The notes below the pieces were generated by a model. The model saw only the letters and a list, made by a program, of their open reading frames with translations. It did no database searches and had not been told where the DNA came from. A stretch of 64,000 nucleotides of DNA from Paracoccus onchidii (GTDB lineage Bacteria > Pseudomonadota > Alphaproteobacteria > Rhodobacterales > Rhodobacteraceae): contig NZ_JAQBIE010000018.1 of the NCBI RefSeq assembly GCF_028294535.1, positions 1 to 64,000 of the forward strand. Direction: 5' to 3'. The position numbers were made by a program, and so were the translations under genes. Below, piece after piece: positions 10,109-27,701 of the stretch. Position 1 is the stretch's first letter. Each line of letters begins with the position of its first letter.

Positions 10109-11056
10109 ATGACAGGCACCATCTTTGGCCCGGAAGGCTGGACCCCGGATCATCTCGGGACACTTGCCGGGAAAACCTTTGTCATCACCGGCGGCAATGC
10201 TGGCACGGGATATCAGGCCACCCGCATCCTGCTGGCCAAAGGCGCAAAGGTTGTGATGCTGAACCGCAGTGCCGAACGGTCGGAAGCCGCTCTCAAGGGG
10301 CTGAAGGGGGAATTCGGCGCGACGGCTGATGTCAGCTATATCCGGATGGATCTTGCAGATCTTGTCGGCGTGCGTGCCGCAGCGGAAGAGGTGCTGACAT
10401 CCGTGCCGCGCATCGACGCGCTGATCTGCAATGCCGCCATAGCGCAGGTTCCACAGCGCAAGCTGACTGTTGACGGCTTTGAAAGCCAGCTGGGCACCAA
10501 TCACTATGGCCATTTTGTGTTGTCGGGGATGCTGTTTGATCGGATCGAGGAATCACATGGCCGCATCGTCGTGGTCGCAAGCCTTGGTTACAAGATGGGC
10601 CTGCGCAGGATCCGGTTCGAGGATATGCACTGGAACACCGGCTACAGCGCGAATCCCGCCTATAGCCAAAGCAAGCTGGCGCAAATGATGTTTGCCTATG
10701 AATTGCAGGATCGGGTGAAATCCAAGGGCAAAAATGTCGGGGTCTATGTCTGCCATCCCGGTTCGTCGCAGACATCGCTGATCCGCACCAGCGGGGGAAT
10801 GCTGGCACGGATCGCATGGCGGTTGATGATCATGACGCCGATGGTGCAGTCTGCGGAAAAGGGCGCCTATCCCGAAGTGATGTGCGCGACCGAAGCCGAT
10901 CTGGAGCCGCGCGCCCTTTATGGCCCGACGGGGCGTATGGAATGTGTCGGCCCTGTCGGGCGCGGTACGTTGAAACCCTATGCGCATGACAGAAAGGCCA
11001 TGGAGAAGCTGTGGCGGAAATCAGAGCAGGATACCGGCTTCAGCTGGGCATGCTAG
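10109..11056 (+). CDS. short-chain dehydrogenase/reductase, extended type
   Basis: A 315-residue SDR resembling retinol dehydrogenase/protochlorophyllide reductase-like proteins. The cofactor motif TGGNAGTGYQ lies near residue 27, the NAA motif follows in LICNAAIAQ, and the active-site Tyr/Lys are in NPAYSQSKLAQ. The ATG follows an AAAGGA site; in-frame upstream codons overlap the divergent regulator and are rejected. The Gly-to-Thr change in the glycine motif (GNAGTG) is slightly unusual but keeps the key glycines. Control by the divergent AraC regulator is likely. Confidence 0.87.
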   Translation: MTGTIFGPEGWTPDHLGTLAGKTFVITGGNAGTGYQATRILLAKGAKVVMLNRSAERSEAALKGLKGEFGATADVSYIRMDLADLVGVRAAAEEVLTSVPRIDALICNAAIAQVPQRKLTVDGFESQLGTNHYGHFVLSGMLFDRIEESHGRIVVVASLGYKMGLRRIRFEDMHWNTGYSANPAYSQSKLAQMMFAYELQDRVKSKGKNVGVYVCHPGSSQTSLIRTSGGMLARIAWRLMIMTPMVQSAEKGAYPEVMCATEADLEPRALYGPTGRMECVGPVGRGTLKPYAHDRKAMEKLWRKSEQDTGFSWAC

Positions 11057-11554
11057 TCCAAGTCATGCCTTTGCGTCCCTGTGATTGCACAAGGAAATAT
11101 TCGTGGGTCTCGTGAAATCTGCAAATCATTGGGCGCGGGCTTGCTCCTTCCCGCGCGGGCGCGGTTCCGTGGATTATTACAGGCTTATGCCGCCGATGCT
11201 GCCGGTTTCCTGACTGCCGAGATTGTGTGCGCCGACAAGGTTTTGAACCAGTGTCGGATCGCCATGTTTCGGATCTTTCCCGCGATTGTCGCCCCGAGCG
11301 CGCCGGCATTGACATGTCTGCTGGCACCGGTCTGGCGGGCGAGCCTGACGGTCGCGATTGCCCGGCTGAAGTTGTATAGGCAGCGTCTTGCCTTGGCGCA
11401 GGAATGTCCTTGAATACGCAGGAAACAAGCCGGCATTTCGGCGGTTGCGTTTGCCCTTGTGTGGCGGTTCTATGCTGCCTGACTTGACTCGGGGCGTGGC
11501 TCGGGTCAGCACAGAACGCTCTGTGCCGTTATTCACAAGCTTTCGGGTGCCCTT
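11057..11554. other. 498-base stretch without a convincing gene
   Basis: Between the SDR and the ABC transporter there is no recognisable gene. A plus-strand frame of 110 codons (11081-11413) and minus-strand frames of 119 and 83 codons (11177-11536 and 11185-11436) are open, but none resembles a known family or has a good ribosome-binding site. The minus-strand 83-codon frame has the more protein-like composition. A small hairpin (GCACAGA, loop ACGC, TCTGTGC at 11509-11526) lies just before the transporter. A decayed gene is possible. Confidence 0.5.
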
Positions 11555-13408
11555 ATGTTCGCATGGTTCGAGCGTCGGATTGAACCCTATCCGATGGATG
11601 ACCCATCAATGCCGCCGCGTTCACTGTGGCGCTTCGTATTGCATTACTCGCGGGGCGCGCTGCCCTGGCTGATGGCGCTTGCGGTGTTTTCAGGTCTGAT
11701 CGCCGTGATCGAGGTGATGCTGTTTGGCTGGTTGGGTGACCTGATCGACAGGCTTGCGGACACGCCGCGCGAATTGTTCTGGGCGCAGGAAGGCGGGCGG
11801 CTGATTTTTATGGCGGTCGTGCTTGTGGTGGCGTTGCCATTGCTTAATCTGGTGTCCTCTTTGATCCTGCATCAGTCGTTGATGGGCAATTTCCCCCAAC
11901 GCATCCGCTGGCAGGCGCATCGCTATTTGCTGCATCAGTCGATCGGCTATTTCCAGGATGAGTTCGCGGGCCGGATCGCTCAGCGGTTGATGCAGACCGC
12001 GTTGGCCGTGCGCGAAGTCGCCATGAAGATCATGGATGTGGGCAGCTATGTGCTGATCTATTTCCTCGGCGCGATGGCTCTGGCGGCCAGTCAGGATTGG
12101 CGGCTGGCGCTGCCATTTCTGGCGTGGGCGGTAGCCTATGCCATCATGCTGTGGCACATCGTGCCGCGATTGGGACGGGTTGCGCAGGCTCAGGCCGATG
12201 CGCGCTCGGCGATGACCGGGCGTGTGGTGGACAGCTATACCAATATCGCGACGGTCAAGCTGTTCTCGCATTCGACACGCGAAGAAGCATGGATGCAGGA
12301 GGGAATGGATGGATTCCTGCGGACGGTTCATCAACAGATGCGCCTCAGCAGTATTCAGGACATCACCCTGAACGCGATCAATGTCGCGCTTGTGGCTTCG
12401 GTCACCGGACTGGGGCTGTGGCTGTGGAGCGTGGACCGCGTTGCTGTCGGGGCGGTGGCGATTGCCGTGCCTCTGGCGTTGCGGCTGAACAATATGGCGC
12501 ATTGGATCATGTGGGAGTTCGCTTCCCTTTTCGAGAATATCGGGACGGTGCGCGATGGCATTTCCAGCCTCGCGTTGCCGCGTCAGGTATTGGATGCCCC
12601 GAATGCGCGCCCGCTTGTGACTGGCCCCGGTGAGGTGTCGTTCGAGAATGTGACGTTCCGCTATGGTGGCGTGGAGGGTGCGCGCCCGCTGGCGGTTCTG
12701 GACGATCTGACCTTGAAGATCGCGCCGGGCGAGCGTGTCGGTCTGGTGGGGCGTTCGGGTGCGGGGAAAAGCACGCTGGTCAACCTGCTGCTGCGGTTCC
12801 ACGATATCGAGCAGGGCCGTATCAGCATTGACGGACAGGATATTTCCCGACTGACCCAGGACAGTTTGCGCGCGGCAATCGGGGTGGTTACGCAGGACAG
12901 CTCGCTTTTGCATCGGTCGGTGCGCGACAACATCGCCTATGGTCGCCCCGACGCCAGCGATCAGCAGATTGCCCGGGCGCTTGAACTGGCCGAGGCCGAT
13001 GGCTTTGTGCCCGACCTTTCCGACAGCTATGGCAATGCCGGGCTGGCGGCCCATGTCGGTGAACGCGGGGTCAAGCTGTCGGGCGGACAACGTCAGCGAA
13101 TCGCCATTGCCCGCGTCGCGCTGAAGGATGCCCCGATTCTGGTGCTGGACGAGGCGACGAGCGCGTTGGATAGCGAAGTCGAGGCCGCGATCCAGTCCCG
13201 GTTGGATGTGTTGATGCAGAACAAGACCGTCATCGCGATTGCCCATCGTCTTTCGACGATCGCGGCGATGGACCGGCTTGTGGTGATGGATCAGGGCCGG
13301 ATCATCGAACAGGGAACGCATGGCGAATTGCTGGCACGTGACGGGCTATATGCACGGCTGTGGTCGCGGCAGTCGGGCGGTTTCCTGGCGGCGGATATAG
13401 CCAGCTGA
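11555..13408 (+). CDS. ABC transporter, fused permease and ATPase (MsbA/ABCB type exporter)
   Basis: A 617-residue half-transporter. The N-terminal region carries six predicted membrane helices (about residues 35-330). The nucleotide-binding domain has Walker A GRSGAGKST at residues 399-407, the signature LSGGQRQR near residue 508 and Walker B ILVLDEATSALD near residue 528, with an H-loop in IAHRLSTIA. Such proteins work as homo- or heterodimers exporting lipids, peptides or drugs. The first ATG lacks a good binding site; an in-frame ATG at codon 14 is an alternative. It stands alone, so substrate is not suggested by context. Confidence 0.9.
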   Translation: MFAWFERRIEPYPMDDPSMPPRSLWRFVLHYSRGALPWLMALAVFSGLIAVIEVMLFGWLGDLIDRLADTPRELFWAQEGGRLIFMAVVLVVALPLLNLVSSLILHQSLMGNFPQRIRWQAHRYLLHQSIGYFQDEFAGRIAQRLMQTALAVREVAMKIMDVGSYVLIYFLGAMALAASQDWRLALPFLAWAVAYAIMLWHIVPRLGRVAQAQADARSAMTGRVVDSYTNIATVKLFSHSTREEAWMQEGMDGFLRTVHQQMRLSSIQDITLNAINVALVASVTGLGLWLWSVDRVAVGAVAIAVPLALRLNNMAHWIMWEFASLFENIGTVRDGISSLALPRQVLDAPNARPLVTGPGEVSFENVTFRYGGVEGARPLAVLDDLTLKIAPGERVGLVGRSGAGKSTLVNLLLRFHDIEQGRISIDGQDISRLTQDSLRAAIGVVTQDSSLLHRSVRDNIAYGRPDASDQQIARALELAEADGFVPDLSDSYGNAGLAAHVGERGVKLSGGQRQRIAIARVALKDAPILVLDEATSALDSEVEAAIQSRLDVLMQNKTVIAIAHRLSTIAAMDRLVVMDQGRIIEQGTHGELLARDGLYARLWSRQSGGFLAADIAS

Positions 13409-13454
13409 TCCATTCGCGCCGTTCCTGCCGGGCAGGGGTGGGTTCCACCCTGAA

Positions 13455-13478
13455 GATGCGCAAACCCCCTTGCGCATC
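13455..13478 (+). terminator. hairpin after the ABC transporter gene
   Basis: GATGCGCAA and TTGCGCATC form a 9-bp perfect stem with a six-base loop, about 50 bases past the transporter stop. There is no T-run, so it may be a weak or Rho-assisted terminator. It separates the transporter from the tRNA-Trp/secE unit. Confidence 0.4.
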
Positions 13479-13511
13479 CGTCGCCTCTGCCTTAAACGGT
13501 CGCTCGGCCTT

Positions 13512-13587
13512 AGGGGTATAGCTCAGTTGGTAGAGCATCGGTCTCCAAAACCGAGGGTCGTGGGTTCGAGTCCCTCTGCCCCTGCCA
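13512..13587 (+). tRNA. trpT: tRNA-Trp (anticodon CCA)
   Basis: A complete 76-base cloverleaf. The acceptor stem is AGGGGTA paired with TGCCCCT, followed by discriminator G and an encoded CCA end. The D-loop segment GCTCAGTTGGTAGAGC, the anticodon loop CTCCAAA with anticodon CCA at 13545-13547, and the T-arm GTGGGTTCGAGTCC are all canonical. It is placed directly before secE and nusG, an arrangement common in proteobacteria, and is probably co-transcribed with them. Confidence 0.97.
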
Positions 13588-13745
13588 GGCCTTTTCGATC
13601 GCCTGTATCTTGCTTTTTGGTCCTGTGGCTTCGATCAGTTGTGGATCGTCCTGCGTCAAGGTTCGGGTTTGTCCTGTGATGCGTGGGCTTGAAACAGTTC
13701 CCCTCAGGCGCTAAGTGATCCTCTGATTTCGCGAAGGAGCCGCCC

Positions 13746-13940
13746 GTGGCCAATCCCGTTCAGTTCATCAATCAGGTGCGCGCCGAAGGCGCCAAGATCA
13801 CATGGCCGACCCGGCGAGAGGTGATCACCACGACGATCATGGTTTTCATCATGGCCGCGTTGACTAGCCTGTTCTTCTTTCTTGTCGATCTGGCGATCCG
13901 TTTCGGCATCACCGAAGGATTGCAACTGATCAGCGGTTGA
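13746..13940 (+). CDS. secE: protein translocase subunit SecE
   Basis: A 64-residue short-form SecE with the conserved amphipathic segment EGAKITWPTRREVITTT followed by one transmembrane helix. It clamps the SecY halves in the SecYEG channel. The start codon is GTG, supported by an AAGGAG site eight bases upstream. It precedes nusG in the usual order. secY is not in this window because the spc operon is cut short after rpmD. Confidence 0.95.
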   Translation: MANPVQFINQVRAEGAKITWPTRREVITTTIMVFIMAALTSLFFFLVDLAIRFGITEGLQLISG

Positions 13941-14111
13941 TCAGGGCTTGCAATTCCGGGCCGGGGGCGTTATCTGCGCTCGACTGTCCGGCTAGCGGCG
14001 TGCAGCGAATCCGCATGCGCGCCGATTTCAATTTTGACGGACTCAAATGAATTCAAGGGTTTGCGCGCTGGTCGCGTGATTCCCTCAAGACGAGCAGGGG
14101 TCGATCGAGAC

Positions 14112-14648
14112 ATGGCAAAGCGTTGGTACTCCGTCAGCGTCCTGTCGAACTTCGAAAAGAAGGTCGCCGAGGCGATTCGTCAGGCGGCTGCCGAAAAGGG
14201 CCTTGAAGAAGAGATCGACGAGGTGCTGGTCCCGACCGAAGAGGTCATCGAGATCCGCCGCGGCAAGAAAGTGACGTCGGAACGTCGCTTCATGCCGGGT
14301 TATGTTCTGGTCCACATGGATATGTCGGACCGCACATATCATCTGGTGAACTCGATCAACCGGGTCACCGGGTTTCTTGGCGCGCAAGGCAAGCCGATGC
14401 CCATGCGCGATGATGAAGTGAATACGATCCTTCATCGCACTGGCGACGGCGAAGAGGCTGCTCCGCGCAACCTCATCCGCTTTGATGTTGGCGAGAAGGT
14501 CAATGTGACCGATGGCCCGTTCGAAGGCTTCTCGGGCATGGTCGAAGAGGTGGATGAAGCGGCTGCGCGCATCAAGGTCACCGTTTCGATCTTTGGCCGG
14601 CCCACGCCGGTCGAACTGGAATTCACGCAGGTCGCCAAGACCGCGTGA
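14112..14648 (+). CDS. nusG: transcription termination/antitermination factor NusG
   Basis: A 178-residue NusG. The N-terminal NGN domain begins MAKRWYSVSVLSNFEKK and includes GYVLVHMDM; the C-terminal KOW domain has GEKVNVTDGPFEGFSGMVEEVDEA. It binds RNA polymerase and Rho or ribosomal protein S10. The start follows the family pattern; an upstream in-frame extension of 26 codons is not conserved. The gene is 171 bases downstream of secE, a longer gap than usual, in which I see no further gene. Confidence 0.97.
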   Translation: MAKRWYSVSVLSNFEKKVAEAIRQAAAEKGLEEEIDEVLVPTEEVIEIRRGKKVTSERRFMPGYVLVHMDMSDRTYHLVNSINRVTGFLGAQGKPMPMRDDEVNTILHRTGDGEEAAPRNLIRFDVGEKVNVTDGPFEGFSGMVEEVDEAAARIKVTVSIFGRPTPVELEFTQVAKTA

Positions 14649-14737
14649 TCGTTCGCGGGAGGTGCCGGGGTTTTCACGCCGGGCCGAACCGCTAAGTCGA
14701 TCCCCGCGCGGGATCTGATGATAAAGGAGAGGGCCAC

Positions 14738-15190
14738 ATGGCCAAGAAAGTAGTTGGGCAGCTGAAGCTGCAAATCAAGGCGGGGCAAGCCAACCCGTCG
14801 CCCCCCGTCGGTCCTGCGCTGGGTCAGCGCGGTATCAACATCATGGAATTCTGCAAGGCGTTCAACGCCAAGACGCAGGAGATGGAACAGGGTGCTCCCG
14901 TTCCGGTCGTGATCACCTATTACGCCGACAAGTCGTTCACCTTCGAAACCAAGACGCCGCCTGCGTCCTTCCTGCTGAAAAAGGCCGCTGGCCTGAAGCC
15001 GGTCGGCAAGCGCAGCCGCACCAAGGGTTCGGAAAAGCCGGGCCGTCAGGTTGCCGGAACCGTGACCGTCAAGCAGGTTCGCGAGATCGCCGAATCGAAA
15101 ATGAAAGATCTCAGCGCCAATGACGTCGATCAGGCGATGAAGATCATTCTGGGTTCTGCCCGGTCGATCGGTATCGAGGTGAAAGGCTAA
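14738..15190 (+). CDS. rplK: 50S ribosomal protein L11
   Basis: A 150-residue L11. The N-terminal domain holds the Pro-rich helix ([20 protein letters not shown]) that meets thiostrepton and the stringent factor site; the C-terminal RNA-binding domain ends [18 protein letters not shown]. It forms the GTPase-associated centre with L10/L7/L12 on 23S rRNA. An AAAGGAGAG site precedes the ATG. rplA follows after three bases. Confidence 0.98.
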   Translation: MAKKVVGQLKLQIKAGQANPSPPVGPALGQRGINIMEFCKAFNAKTQEMEQGAPVPVVITYYADKSFTFETKTPPASFLLKKAAGLKPVGKRSRTKGSEKPGRQVAGTVTVKQVREIAESKMKDLSANDVDQAMKIILGSARSIGIEVKG

Positions 15191-15193
15191 GTC

Positions 15194-15892
15194 ATGGCAA
15201 AATTCTCGAAGAAAAAAACCGCCGCCCGCGCCGCATTCGAAGGCAAGGACAACCTGACCGTGGAAGACGCGGTCAAGCTGGTCAAGGGTGCCGCTTCGGC
15301 CAAGTTCGACGAAACCGTCGAAATCGCGCTGAACCTGGGCGTCGATCCGCGTCACGCAGACCAGATGGTCCGCGGTGTCGTGACCCTTCCCGCAGGCACC
15401 GGCAAGGACGTTCGCGTTGCCGTGTTCGCCCGTGGTCCCAAGGCTGACGAAGCCAAGGCCGCCGGCGCAGACATCATCGGCGCCGAAGACCTGATGGAAA
15501 CCATTCAGTCCGGCAAGATCGAGTTCGATCGTTGCATCGCCACCCCGGACATGATGCCGCTGGTCGGCCGTCTGGGCAAGATCCTGGGCCCGCGCAACCT
15601 GATGCCGAACCCGAAAGTCGGCACGGTGACCATGGACGTTACCGCAGCCGTTGGCGCGGCCAAGGGCGGTGAGGTCCAGTTCAAGGCCGAGAAGGCCGGT
15701 GTCGTCCATGCCGGGATCGGCAAAGTCAGCTTTGACGAAGACAAGCTGGTTCAGAACCTGCGTGCTTTCGTGGACGCCGTGAACAAGGCCAAGCCGTCGG
15801 GCGCCAAAGGGACCTATATGAAAAAGGTCTCGATCAGCTCGACCATGGGCCCGGGCGTTTCGGTTGACGTCGTTTCGGCGACGGCCAGCTAA
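15194..15892 (+). CDS. rplA: 50S ribosomal protein L1
   Basis: A 232-residue L1 with the conserved [16 protein letters not shown] segment and the [17 protein letters not shown] stretch. L1 forms the mobile stalk that assists release of deacylated tRNA and, in many bacteria, represses its own operon by binding the L11-L1 mRNA leader. It is closely coupled to rplK. Confidence 0.98.
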   Translation: MAKFSKKKTAARAAFEGKDNLTVEDAVKLVKGAASAKFDETVEIALNLGVDPRHADQMVRGVVTLPAGTGKDVRVAVFARGPKADEAKAAGADIIGAEDLMETIQSGKIEFDRCIATPDMMPLVGRLGKILGPRNLMPNPKVGTVTMDVTAAVGAAKGGEVQFKAEKAGVVHAGIGKVSFDEDKLVQNLRAFVDAVNKAKPSGAKGTYMKKVSISSTMGPGVSVDVVSATAS

Positions 15893-16131
15893 AGAATTTC
15901 CCGGTGCAAGCCGGGGATGACGGGGCTGCGAAAGCCGCCCCGTCCTGTCCGAGACGGAGGGTGTCCGAGCCATATGGCAAAGGCTTAATTTCCTTCCTGA
16001 GATGGGAACAAGCATTTTTCCGAAGGCCAGTCCTTCGGGCGATCTTGTCCCTTGCGGACCCGACCCGCGCCCCGTGATTGGGGACGGGAAAAGTGAGAGC
16101 CGGGGGGAAACCCCCAACTTGGAGTGAAACC
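15893..16131 (+). promoter_or_regulatory. L10 operon leader region
   Basis: The 239 bases between rplA and rplJ are unusually long and structured. Visible hairpins are CCCC-GTGATT-GGGG near 16072-16085 and GGGGG-AAA-CCCCC at 16103-16115, the latter ending about 16 bases before the rplJ start. In other bacteria the L10(L12)4 complex binds such a leader to repress its own translation. That this is the L10 site is inferred from position; the kink-turn was not modelled. Confidence 0.5.
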
Positions 16132-16647
16132 GTGGATAGAGCACAAAAAGAACAGGTGGTCGAGGAACTCGGCCAGATCTTTGAAAGCTCTGGCGTCGTG
16201 GTGGTTGCCCACTACGAAGGGATGACGGTTGCACATATGCAGGACCTCCGCTCGCGCATGCGCGAAGCCGGCGGTTCGGTTCGCGTTGCCAAGAACAAGC
16301 TCGCCAAGATCGCCCTCGAGGGTAAGCCATGCGCAAGCATCGCGGATTACCTGACGGGCATGACCGTGATCACCTATTCGGAAGACCCGACCGCTGCGGC
16401 CCGGGTTGCCGATAAATACGCCAAGGACAACGAACGCTTCGTGATCCTGGGCGGTGCAATGGGTGATTCGGCTCTGGATCCGGCCGGTGTGAAAGCCGTC
16501 GCCTCGATGCCGTCGCGTGACGAGCTTATTGCTCAGATCGTTTCGTGCATTGGTGCGCCTGCAAGCAACATCGCCGGTGCGATTGGCGCGCCTGCAAGCA
16601 ACATCGCGAGCATCCTCAGCACTCTGGAAGAGCGCGAGGCTGCATAA
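16132..16647 (+). CDS. rplJ: 50S ribosomal protein L10
   Basis: A 171-residue L10 starting at GTG ([17 protein letters not shown]), which matches the family start and follows a TTGGAGTG site; an in-frame ATG 18 codons upstream would sit inside the leader hairpins and is rejected. The C-terminal helix that binds L7/L12 dimers contains a near-duplicated [22 protein letters not shown], the repeat characteristic of L10 from this group. It anchors the stalk to L11 and 23S rRNA. Confidence 0.96.
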   Translation: MDRAQKEQVVEELGQIFESSGVVVVAHYEGMTVAHMQDLRSRMREAGGSVRVAKNKLAKIALEGKPCASIADYLTGMTVITYSEDPTAAARVADKYAKDNERFVILGGAMGDSALDPAGVKAVASMPSRDELIAQIVSCIGAPASNIAGAIGAPASNIASILSTLEEREAA

Positions 16648-16713
16648 GCAACCCCTTCCCTTCGTGTGGTCTAAGACCCGTCGTTGGAACACTAACTGGA
16701 AAGAAACGGAAAA

Positions 16714-17088
16714 ATGGCTGATCTGAAAAAACTCGCCGAAGAAATCGTGGGCCTGACCCTGCTGGAAGCCCAGGAACTGAAAACCATCCTGAAAGACGAG
16801 TACGGCATCGAGCCCGCAGCCGGTGGCGCGGTCATGATGGCTGGTCCTGCTGCTGGTGGCGACGCTGCTGCTGAAGAAAAAACCGAATTCGACGTCGTTC
16901 TGACCGATGCCGGTGCAAGCAAGATCAACGTGATCAAAGAAGTTCGCGGCATCACCGGTCTGGGCCTGAAAGAAGCCAAGGAACTGGTCGAAGCTGGCGG
17001 CAAAGTCAAAGAAGGCGCTTCGAAAGAAGAAGCCGAAGAACTGAAGACCAAACTGGAAGCCGCTGGCGCCAAGGTCGAACTGAAGTAA
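16714..17088 (+). CDS. rplL: 50S ribosomal protein L7/L12
   Basis: A 124-residue L7/L12. The N-terminal dimerisation domain ([26 protein letters not shown]) is followed by an Ala/Gly-rich hinge and the C-terminal factor-binding domain with [24 protein letters not shown]. It recruits translational GTPases such as the EF-Tu and EF-G encoded in the same window. Confidence 0.98.
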   Translation: MADLKKLAEEIVGLTLLEAQELKTILKDEYGIEPAAGGAVMMAGPAAGGDAAAEEKTEFDVVLTDAGASKINVIKEVRGITGLGLKEAKELVEAGGKVKEGASKEEAEELKTKLEAAGAKVELK

Positions 17089-17113
17089 TCGGTCTTCGGA
17101 CTGGTCGAATTGA

Positions 17114-17143
17114 GGCAGGGTCCGGGATTTCCCGGTCCCTGCC
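17114..17143 (+). terminator. attenuator-like hairpin between rplL and rpoB
   Basis: GGCAGGG-T-CCGGG and CCCGG-T-CCCTGCC form a 12-bp stem with one T-T mismatch and loop ATTT, 26 bases after rplL. There is no T-run, so it probably causes partial termination or RNA processing, as the equivalent site does in E. coli. The 228-base rplL-rpoB gap holds no gene. Confidence 0.6.
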
Positions 17144-17316
17144 GAACCTGTCTTGAAGGGCGGTTTGGGAAAAGACCTTCCTTCAGGGCATGTTCGAGGT
17201 TCGGGAGCCGCGCGGTGGGACGGGCGGCATGAATGGAACCTCACCCCTGCATTCGTAGGCTGCGCGCCGGGGGCCCCGACCTGGTGTGCGGTGAAGACGA
17301 AAGGTGACAAGACCCC

Positions 17317-21462
<4,146 letters not shown>

Positions 21463-21514
21463 GGGCCTCGGCCCTCACCCGTTTCACCCCCGTGCCCTTC
21501 ATTAGGATTTGGAA

Positions 21515-25750
<4,236 letters not shown>

Positions 25751-25771
25751 GCGCTTGTTGACGAAATGAGG

Positions 25772-25800
25772 AAGGCCCGGCCGATTGGCCGGGCCTTTTT
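25772..25800 (+). terminator. strong intrinsic terminator after rpoC
   Basis: AAGGCCCGGCC and GGCCGGGCCTT form a perfect 11-bp stem with loop GATT, followed by TTTTT. It lies 22 bases after rpoC and closes the secE-to-rpoC block. Confidence 0.93.
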
Positions 25801-25901
25801 CGTTGACAGGGACGAACGATCTGCAGTCGGTATCGGGGGTTTTCACGCTGCCCCTCATCGCCTATCGCTTGCGGGGCAGGTCCAATCAAGCAGGTGAAGC
25901 A

Positions 25902-26837
25902 ATGCGTGCGCCACTCTTGTCCCCGTTGCGTCGGGTCAGCCCGGCTTCGGTGACGCCTCAGCCACATGCACCCGGTGACAATCTTCGCGGCGCGCTGTTG
26001 ATGACCCTGTCGATGATTGGGTTTGGCTGCAATGACGCCGCGATGAAATTCGCGACGCAGGACATGCCTCTGTATCAGGCGATTGCCATGCGTGGCCTGG
26101 CCATGATGGTGGTGCTGTGGATTCTGGCGTGGCGCGAAGGCGGGTTGACCTGGCGGCTGCCCCAAGGCGCCCGCTGGCTGATGATCCTGCGTGCGATCGG
26201 CGAGGTCGGTTCGACGCTGCTGTTTCTGAACGCGCTGCAGGTCATGGCGATCGGCGACTTGTCTGCGGTGATGCAATCCCTGCCATTGGTGGTGATGCTG
26301 GCTGCGGCGCTTTTCTTCAAGGAAAGACTGGGGCCGCGCCGGCTTGGGGCGGTGTTTGTCGGGCTGGTCGGGGTGATGGTGATCCTGCGACCGGGCAGCG
26401 GGACATTCGGCATCTGGGCCTTTGTTGCCTTGGGGGCGGTATTGCTTATGGTGCTGCGTGACATGGTTACGAAGTTGTTCGGCCCTGACATGAGCTCGAC
26501 GACCATCGCGTTTTACGCTGCCTTTGCAGTGACCGTCATGGGCGGCGTATTGTGCGTCGGACAGGGCGTGATCTGGCCGAACCTGTCCCATGTATTGCTG
26601 ATCCTGCTGGCCAGCGGGTTTCTGACAATGGGTTATGTGACCGGCGTCTCTGCGATGCGTGTGGGCGAAGTGTCTTACGTGGCGCCGTTCCGCTATACAT
26701 CGCTGATTGTCGCGATTGCTGCGGGATTGGTGGTGTTTGGCGAATGGCCGGATCTGTGGACCTGGCTCGGGGCAGGGCTGGTCGTGGCGGCCGGCGTCTA
26801 TGTGATTTGGCGCGAAGCCCAGTTGGAGAAACGTTGA
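25902..26837 (+). CDS. EamA family drug/metabolite transporter
   Basis: A 311-residue inner-membrane protein with ten predicted transmembrane helices made of two EamA repeats (about residues 25-155 and 170-305). Typical features are the first-helix CNDAAMKFATQ segment, GSTLLFLNALQVMAIGDLSAVMQSLPLV, and near the end VAPFRYTSLIVAIAAGLVVFGE. The substrate is not evident; the family exports amino acids, nucleotides or drugs. A longer in-frame start would read through the rpoC terminator. Its stop overlaps the start of the next gene (TGATG). Confidence 0.88.
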   Translation: MRAPLLSPLRRVSPASVTPQPHAPGDNLRGALLMTLSMIGFGCNDAAMKFATQDMPLYQAIAMRGLAMMVVLWILAWREGGLTWRLPQGARWLMILRAIGEVGSTLLFLNALQVMAIGDLSAVMQSLPLVVMLAAALFFKERLGPRRLGAVFVGLVGVMVILRPGSGTFGIWAFVALGAVLLMVLRDMVTKLFGPDMSSTTIAFYAAFAVTVMGGVLCVGQGVIWPNLSHVLLILLASGFLTMGYVTGVSAMRVGEVSYVAPFRYTSLIVAIAAGLVVFGEWPDLWTWLGAGLVVAAGVYVIWREAQLEKR

Positions 26838-27649
26838 TGCGGGTTCAGATGCTGGGGCTGTGCCGGTTTTCCTATGTTGGATTGCGTGGCTACAAGGTGG
26901 AACATGGCAGTTATGATGAGCGCCGCGAATACCTGTATCGGTCCGATCGGCTGGCACGGCGCTGGCAGTGGTTCACCCGTGTTGCCTTGCCGGCATGGCG
27001 CGCGCAGACGGACCCCGACTTTACCCTCGTGATCATGACCGGCCCGGATCTGCCAGAGCCCTATCTGACGCGTCTGCAGGATCTGGCTGCCGAAATGACC
27101 CAGATCAAGCTGTCCCTTGTACCCCCAATGGAGCGGCATCTGCAGGCCTGTCGCGCCGCGGTGGCGCCCCATGTCGATGCGGATGCCGACGTCATCGGGC
27201 ATTTTCGCCATGACGATGATGATGCGGTCGCCATCGACTATATCAAGGCGACCCGCCGGGATTTTCGCAGGGTCAAGGCATTGTGGAAATCCGAAGGAAA
27301 GCTGTCGCTGGACTATTCGCGCGGGATCATGGCGGCGGTCGGGCAGGGCGGGATCGAGCTGACGCCGCGCATCTGTCACAACATGGGTGTCGCGCTGACG
27401 GTGTTCCTGCCTGCGGATGCGCCGGAAACGGCCCTGAGCTATGATCACTCGAAGATCGGTTTGTGGATGCCGGGCGTTGCGATCACGCGCCCGCTCATGT
27501 TTCTGCGTGCCATCCATGCCGACAGCGACTCGGGCGCGATGGGGCCGGGAACACCCTGGCAGCTGGGCGCAGAACAGGTGACAAGACAGCTTTGGCAACG
27601 CTTTCGGTTGCGGCGGGCGGATCTGGATGAATTGGCCTGCGAATACTGA
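26837..27649 (+). CDS. putative rhamnosyltransferase-like glycosyltransferase
   Basis: A 270-residue protein resembling the putative rhamnosyl transferase family (Rhamno_transf, PF11316), which has a GT-A-like fold. Supporting features are the start MRVQMLGLCRFSYVG, the VALPAWRAQTDPDFTLVIMTGPDLP segment, and the acidic HFRHDDDDAVA stretch in the position of a metal-binding DxD motif. The acceptor is unknown. Translational coupling to the EamA transporter suggests that both are expressed together, but a functional link is not shown. Confidence 0.72.
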   Translation: MRVQMLGLCRFSYVGLRGYKVEHGSYDERREYLYRSDRLARRWQWFTRVALPAWRAQTDPDFTLVIMTGPDLPEPYLTRLQDLAAEMTQIKLSLVPPMERHLQACRAAVAPHVDADADVIGHFRHDDDDAVAIDYIKATRRDFRRVKALWKSEGKLSLDYSRGIMAAVGQGGIELTPRICHNMGVALTVFLPADAPETALSYDHSKIGLWMPGVAITRPLMFLRAIHADSDSGAMGPGTPWQLGAEQVTRQLWQRFRLRRADLDELACEY

Positions 27650-27672
27650 TACTGGCGTGGCCCCGGCTCTTG

Positions 27673-27701
27673 TTGACACCCCAGTTGATTCCCCATATAC
27701 G
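27673..27701 (+). promoter_or_regulatory. sigma-70 promoter of the str operon
   Basis: TTGACA and TATACG are separated by exactly 17 bases. The predicted start of transcription leaves a leader of roughly 200 bases before rpsL, in which I see no gene. This is one of the best promoter matches in the window. Confidence 0.75.

Noticed and set aside
13512..13679. Open frames reading through the tRNA-Trp gene
   Set aside because: The tRNA cloverleaf is complete, and frames through it are accidental.
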